Shown piece by piece: positions 61,801 to 64,000 of a DNA stretch of 64,000 bases. The stretch is from positions 1,364,001-1,428,000 of the forward strand of contig NC_009044.1 of NCBI RefSeq assembly GCF_000209165.1, given 5' to 3'. The position numbers were made by a program, and so were the translations under genes. Numbering within the stretch: position 1 is the stretch's first letter; the number at the start of each line of letters is the position of its first letter. Below the pieces are notes generated by a model, which had not been told where the DNA came from, did no database searches, and saw nothing but the letters and a program-made list of their open reading frames with translations. This DNA comes from Scheffersomyces stipitis CBS 6054 (lineage: Eukaryota; Ascomycota; Pichiomycetes; Serinales; Debaryomycetaceae).

Positions 61801-62004
61801 TTGCTCAGGTATATCGTTGTCACCTTCATCTGCATTAACTTCTTGTTCTTCTTCTTTTTTGGCATCTTCATCTTCATTGTCGTTAACGACATCTTCTGCT
61901 TCTTCATCTTCGTTTATTTCTTCATTTTCAATTTGCTCTTCGACTTGTGGCTCCAGGGAGTCTTCAACAGTCGGCTCGATCGCGTCGTTGTACTCCGCAC
62001 TCAT
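58807..62004 (-). CDS. SWI3: SWI/SNF complex subunit Swi3
   Basis: Swi3 is a core scaffold of the SWI/SNF chromatin-remodelling complex. The 1,065-residue product has a very acidic, Thr/Glu/Pro-rich N-terminal half (about 1-500), a SWIRM domain at about 508-600 (IVVPSYACWFNMKKIHQIE... RVHRFLSKWGLINYQV), a SANT domain at about 703-748 (GWSAEETEKLITAVKTY... TPQQCILKFLKYPIED), and a C-terminal coiled coil at about 908-990 (NHQLAKIDLKLQKVDELERV...). This is the Swi3 order; Rsc8 lacks the long acidic arm. It is longer than S. cerevisiae Swi3 (825). The ATG at 62004 is the first in frame. The 2-kb region upstream is empty of genes. Confidence 0.94.
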   Translation of the reverse strand: MSAEYNDAIEPTVEDSLEPQVEEQIENEEINEDEEAEDVVNDNEDEDAKKEEEQEVNADEGDNDIPEQSEDIENSEDIEASISEEAGSEEQQPDQDIPTEPEAETAPETTDPEQNVELEEPLLDESEQPDDVAEDEPAAEEVDEVEPQVEATEESTSDSVPEQLSEAPTVEADFETGFPTDEPTAEPTDAPTVDTEEPADELPAEEDEEEEGSAEEVEEQENADVENEAAGDVDMEDIPSNDVSVPQTNDEEFDGDIPTNDIAANDDFANFEDSLINDSNTNDVESTSNQDNFLLGDSDNKYNDETGSDLQFENEAASVNPENDELDALIQPIQEDNEQVPNNIDDDFDMDAFAAEAGAEAEADESDKPSGSNEFTGLNEDVFEEPDVIPEQVEETVKTEELSDAPKESADVIMEEAESKDEEQSHDAVAVAVGDNESEDKKADIKVATPSVLSVIATAETSTDSTPATAPQSKSTVSEKPQYADDDEEEEDDDDEDEKDTRVYTKQTHLIVVPSYACWFNMKKIHQIEKESLPEFFGSSHPSKSPKIYVNYRNFMINSYRLNPNEFLTLTSCRRNLVGDVGTLMRVHRFLSKWGLINYQVKPQFKPGYAVEKLPNGQLVGLPYTGDYHVKYDTPRGLFPFDTFKMNPEKVNVDKLKKLLKIEDNASVTTGSVTDGNAVSNSSYRSEESKKRSSPSADEQPSKKQNDGWSAEETEKLITAVKTYRNDWFKVAEAVGTTKTPQQCILKFLKYPIEDRFNPISEKELGLARFGSNYPISGVDNPVLSNLAFLSSFVDSDVAKAASQRASKVMDEKIEEKIKEIAESKKAAEAKNAAEEKSEDSKDKEEAAVKPESETSAKISSEQNGKADHLELVKDVSEGEANTLKDAAAASFGIVGARSHLFATFEEREMNSISSNIVNHQLAKIDLKLQKVDELERVYECQKRRLAKQQEEIFIDRLALAKSTINITKKLDDVISLLENQVKAENSLPEKLSSINNLLAEAKNQLYKPARHSLIEATGESTTNGDDPEHAKDAESSNATAANVNEDDLKPLSLKTPQTFKVWVP

Positions 62005-64000
62005 ACTGTGACAATAGTGATGAATATCAATTAGGATCGAAAATCAATATCAATTCGAAGTCAATATGAATATAAACACCAAAAATGAAAATCCAATAAT
62101 ATGAAAATTCAATACTTGAGAATATAAGATTCTATATCAACAACAATATCACAATCAATAACAATAGTTACTTGTCGGTAGTACGCGCTGCTAGTCAACA
62201 ATGTTACGTGTTCGTAGGCACTGTAAAGCTTCCTTGATGATTGATACTATGGACAGTTGTGTCGCTTGTGTCGTTGTTGTAGATAGTGACTCGTAAACCA
62301 AAACAATACAAGACTCAGTCTAGGTAACGTGATACAACCAACTGACTAGGAATACGAATTGACACTGGTGGGTTAAGACGTCACGACGTATTACCTCACT
62401 ATAGTAATACAGACGGCTAGACACGGAGGTAGAGGGCCGATGGTGATAATAATTACCAGGTCTATTAGTTCCAGGCTGTTTTGGGTGGGTGGATAAAATC
62501 CTGGGCAGCAGGAATTTTTCGTTTGACAATCCTTTATTGTGTTGGGGACGACCGGCGCGTGAACAAGGGCATGTGACTAGACACCAGTTTCTCCAAGTTG
62601 TGGAAGTGGTACGGAAATCGCCAATGCTATTGGTGCGACTTGGACCTGGCTGTTCCTTGCGGTTTTATGGCTATCCAGCCATAATAAGCGACAACTTTTC
62701 ACTATGCCTTCTAGACGAAACGACCACTCTCTGTGGGTCCGTGTATTCCTCCTTCGGAAACACCGCCCGAGGCTTGTGCGCTGTGTGCACGCCGTTGCTG
62801 GCACACTTCCCAGTCCTGCAGTTGGCAAAAACAGAATAGCCATTCTCCACACTCTATATATAATTTGGTAATCTAAGAGCTGACCGGGCAATATTAGGAG
62901 TGTGATGGTGGCTCAGCAGAGTAGGAGAGACCGGCAACAGTCCAGAGACGTGGTCCATGGGTAGCAGAGATGTGCAGCAGTAGACAAAACCACCAGACAC
63001 AAGCGTCTCGCTATGAAAGCCTCGGTCCTGAAACTCACGGATGTGCACCAATTACCAACAGTATGCTCCCATTCATTATGTACATTCCTGTCTTTTCCGT
63101 GTGATATCTCAAGATTATGACCTGCCACACAAATTCGTCTGGGTTGGGGAAGGGGCGGAATGATGGCCATGAGTAGGATTCTGGTTAAGTCTGACTGAGG
63201 TCACAATGAACGATATACGGTTGAAGAGATATTGTAGTGGGACGTATTCTGACCTCTTTTTGATCTTTCGGCTCTAGTAGAATTCTGCGTAAACCGTTTT
63301 TTGCCATTTTCGTGGAGCAGAGCTACTCTGGGCTGAGCCCATGTACTACTTAGTAGGCATTTTCAACAGTATTGACAGAGTCTTATAAATCAAACAGCTA
63401 CAGTAAGTAACAAGGAGAAGAAAAAACTATGGAGCTACAGTCAAATTTTACAAAATCCCCGGATGCCACCAGATTTATATGTAATCCAAAGCAAACAATT
63501 TCGAAATCAGAATGTAAACCAACAGTAAATAATACATCTGATCAGTCCAGCCAAACAGGCAAATAAAAATAATTTTAGATTACTGTGCTTAGCTCAAGAA
63601 ATTAATCAGGTAAGTAAAGCAAAAAATTCCTTTAGCTAGCAGGCTCCTTACTTAGTTCCAAAAATTCAGTTGTCTCTGAAAAATTCGGGACAGCTCGATA
63701 CTGGCTCTGGTCCATCGCCTGCTAGAGATGAGAATATCCGTAGATGATAAATCGTAGAGCTTTAGAGATGTCTTCTCTACGTTCTGGTAAGCTGAAGGAC
63801 GAGCCAGGGCCGAGACCCAGCGAGACCTGCTCCTACGTTAGCGGATTCCCACGAAACCCGAGCCATACATGTATGACAAGGATAAAACTCCCGTAAACTC
63901 ATAATGCAGAACGAATCCCAGTCCCCATTTTTATGTTCACAAAAAAACTGTATATTACTATTTAAGCGGGCGGCGGATCTGACACCTTCATTCTGATTAG
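62005..64000. other. Intergenic upstream of SWI3
   Basis: 2 kb to the window end. The first 150 bases have repeated AATATCAAT/AATATGAAT strings (62020-62160), probably SWI3 leader. Small open frames at 62489-62839 (GTG start) and on the minus strand are not supported. No RNA gene recognised. Confidence 0.5.

Noticed and set aside
62489..62839. 116-codon + strand frame upstream of SWI3
   Set aside because: It begins at GTG, lacks any motif, and overlaps a minus-strand frame of similar length.

Overview
The window is nuclear DNA of a budding yeast, moderately AT-rich and gene-dense, with almost entirely intron-less genes. It looks most like the CUG-Ser1 (CTG) clade, the group of Scheffersomyces stipitis, Debaryomyces and Candida. 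The reasons are a Ras1 and an OP4-like secreted protein of Candida type, a nuclear gene for a respiratory complex I subunit (absent from Saccharomyces), and avoidance of CTG codons: I found no in-frame CTG in the 1,444-codon YOR1 gene. Species is inferred, not proven.

Layout. 1-11 kb: TIM23, SMM1/DUS2, a SWIRM-domain FUN19 homologue, a PQ-loop vacuolar transporter with a histidine-rich loop, the kinetochore gene MTW1, and a complex I NDUFB4-type subunit diverging from MTW1. 11.9-18 kb: a glutamine-rich putative regulator, then 4.1 kb without a convincing gene. 18-26.3 kb is an accessory-looking block: an MFS transporter, an OP4-like secreted protein, a 2-oxoglutarate/Fe(II) oxygenase, an NtaA/DszA-type flavin monooxygenase, and a small C2H2 zinc-finger gene that seems to need an intron. 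27.6-39 kb: YOR1, a CaM kinase, SET2 and GPD1. 40.6-47.6 kb: a Met31/Met32-type zinc-finger factor, PHO23 and a carboxypeptidase Y-like gene. 50-62 kb: RAS1, OST2, RPB4, SNU114, an acidic protein of unknown function and SWI3.

The most interesting signal joins separate genes. The Met31/32 recognition sequence AAACTGTGGC lies in the promoter of the flavin monooxygenase, and a one-mismatch copy lies in the promoter of the adjacent dioxygenase. The same 10-mer, another 9-base match and a tight group of four CACGTG (Cbf1) boxes lie upstream of the Met32-like factor itself. This suggests a sulfur-starvation circuit that includes an organosulfur-scavenging gene pair and possible autoregulation of the factor.

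Other points of note are an OP4-like protein built from a duplicated helical module around a Kex2-bounded amphipathic segment, a possible non-AUG mitochondrial presequence on GPD1, and an acidic insertion in Ost2. Several reading frames begin at TTG or GTG rather than ATG; I moved the starts of MFS, OP4-like, YOR1, GPD1, MET32-like, PHO23, carboxypeptidase, SNU114 and the 477-residue gene to a supported ATG. I saw no tRNA, rRNA, transposon or CRISPR array that I could support.
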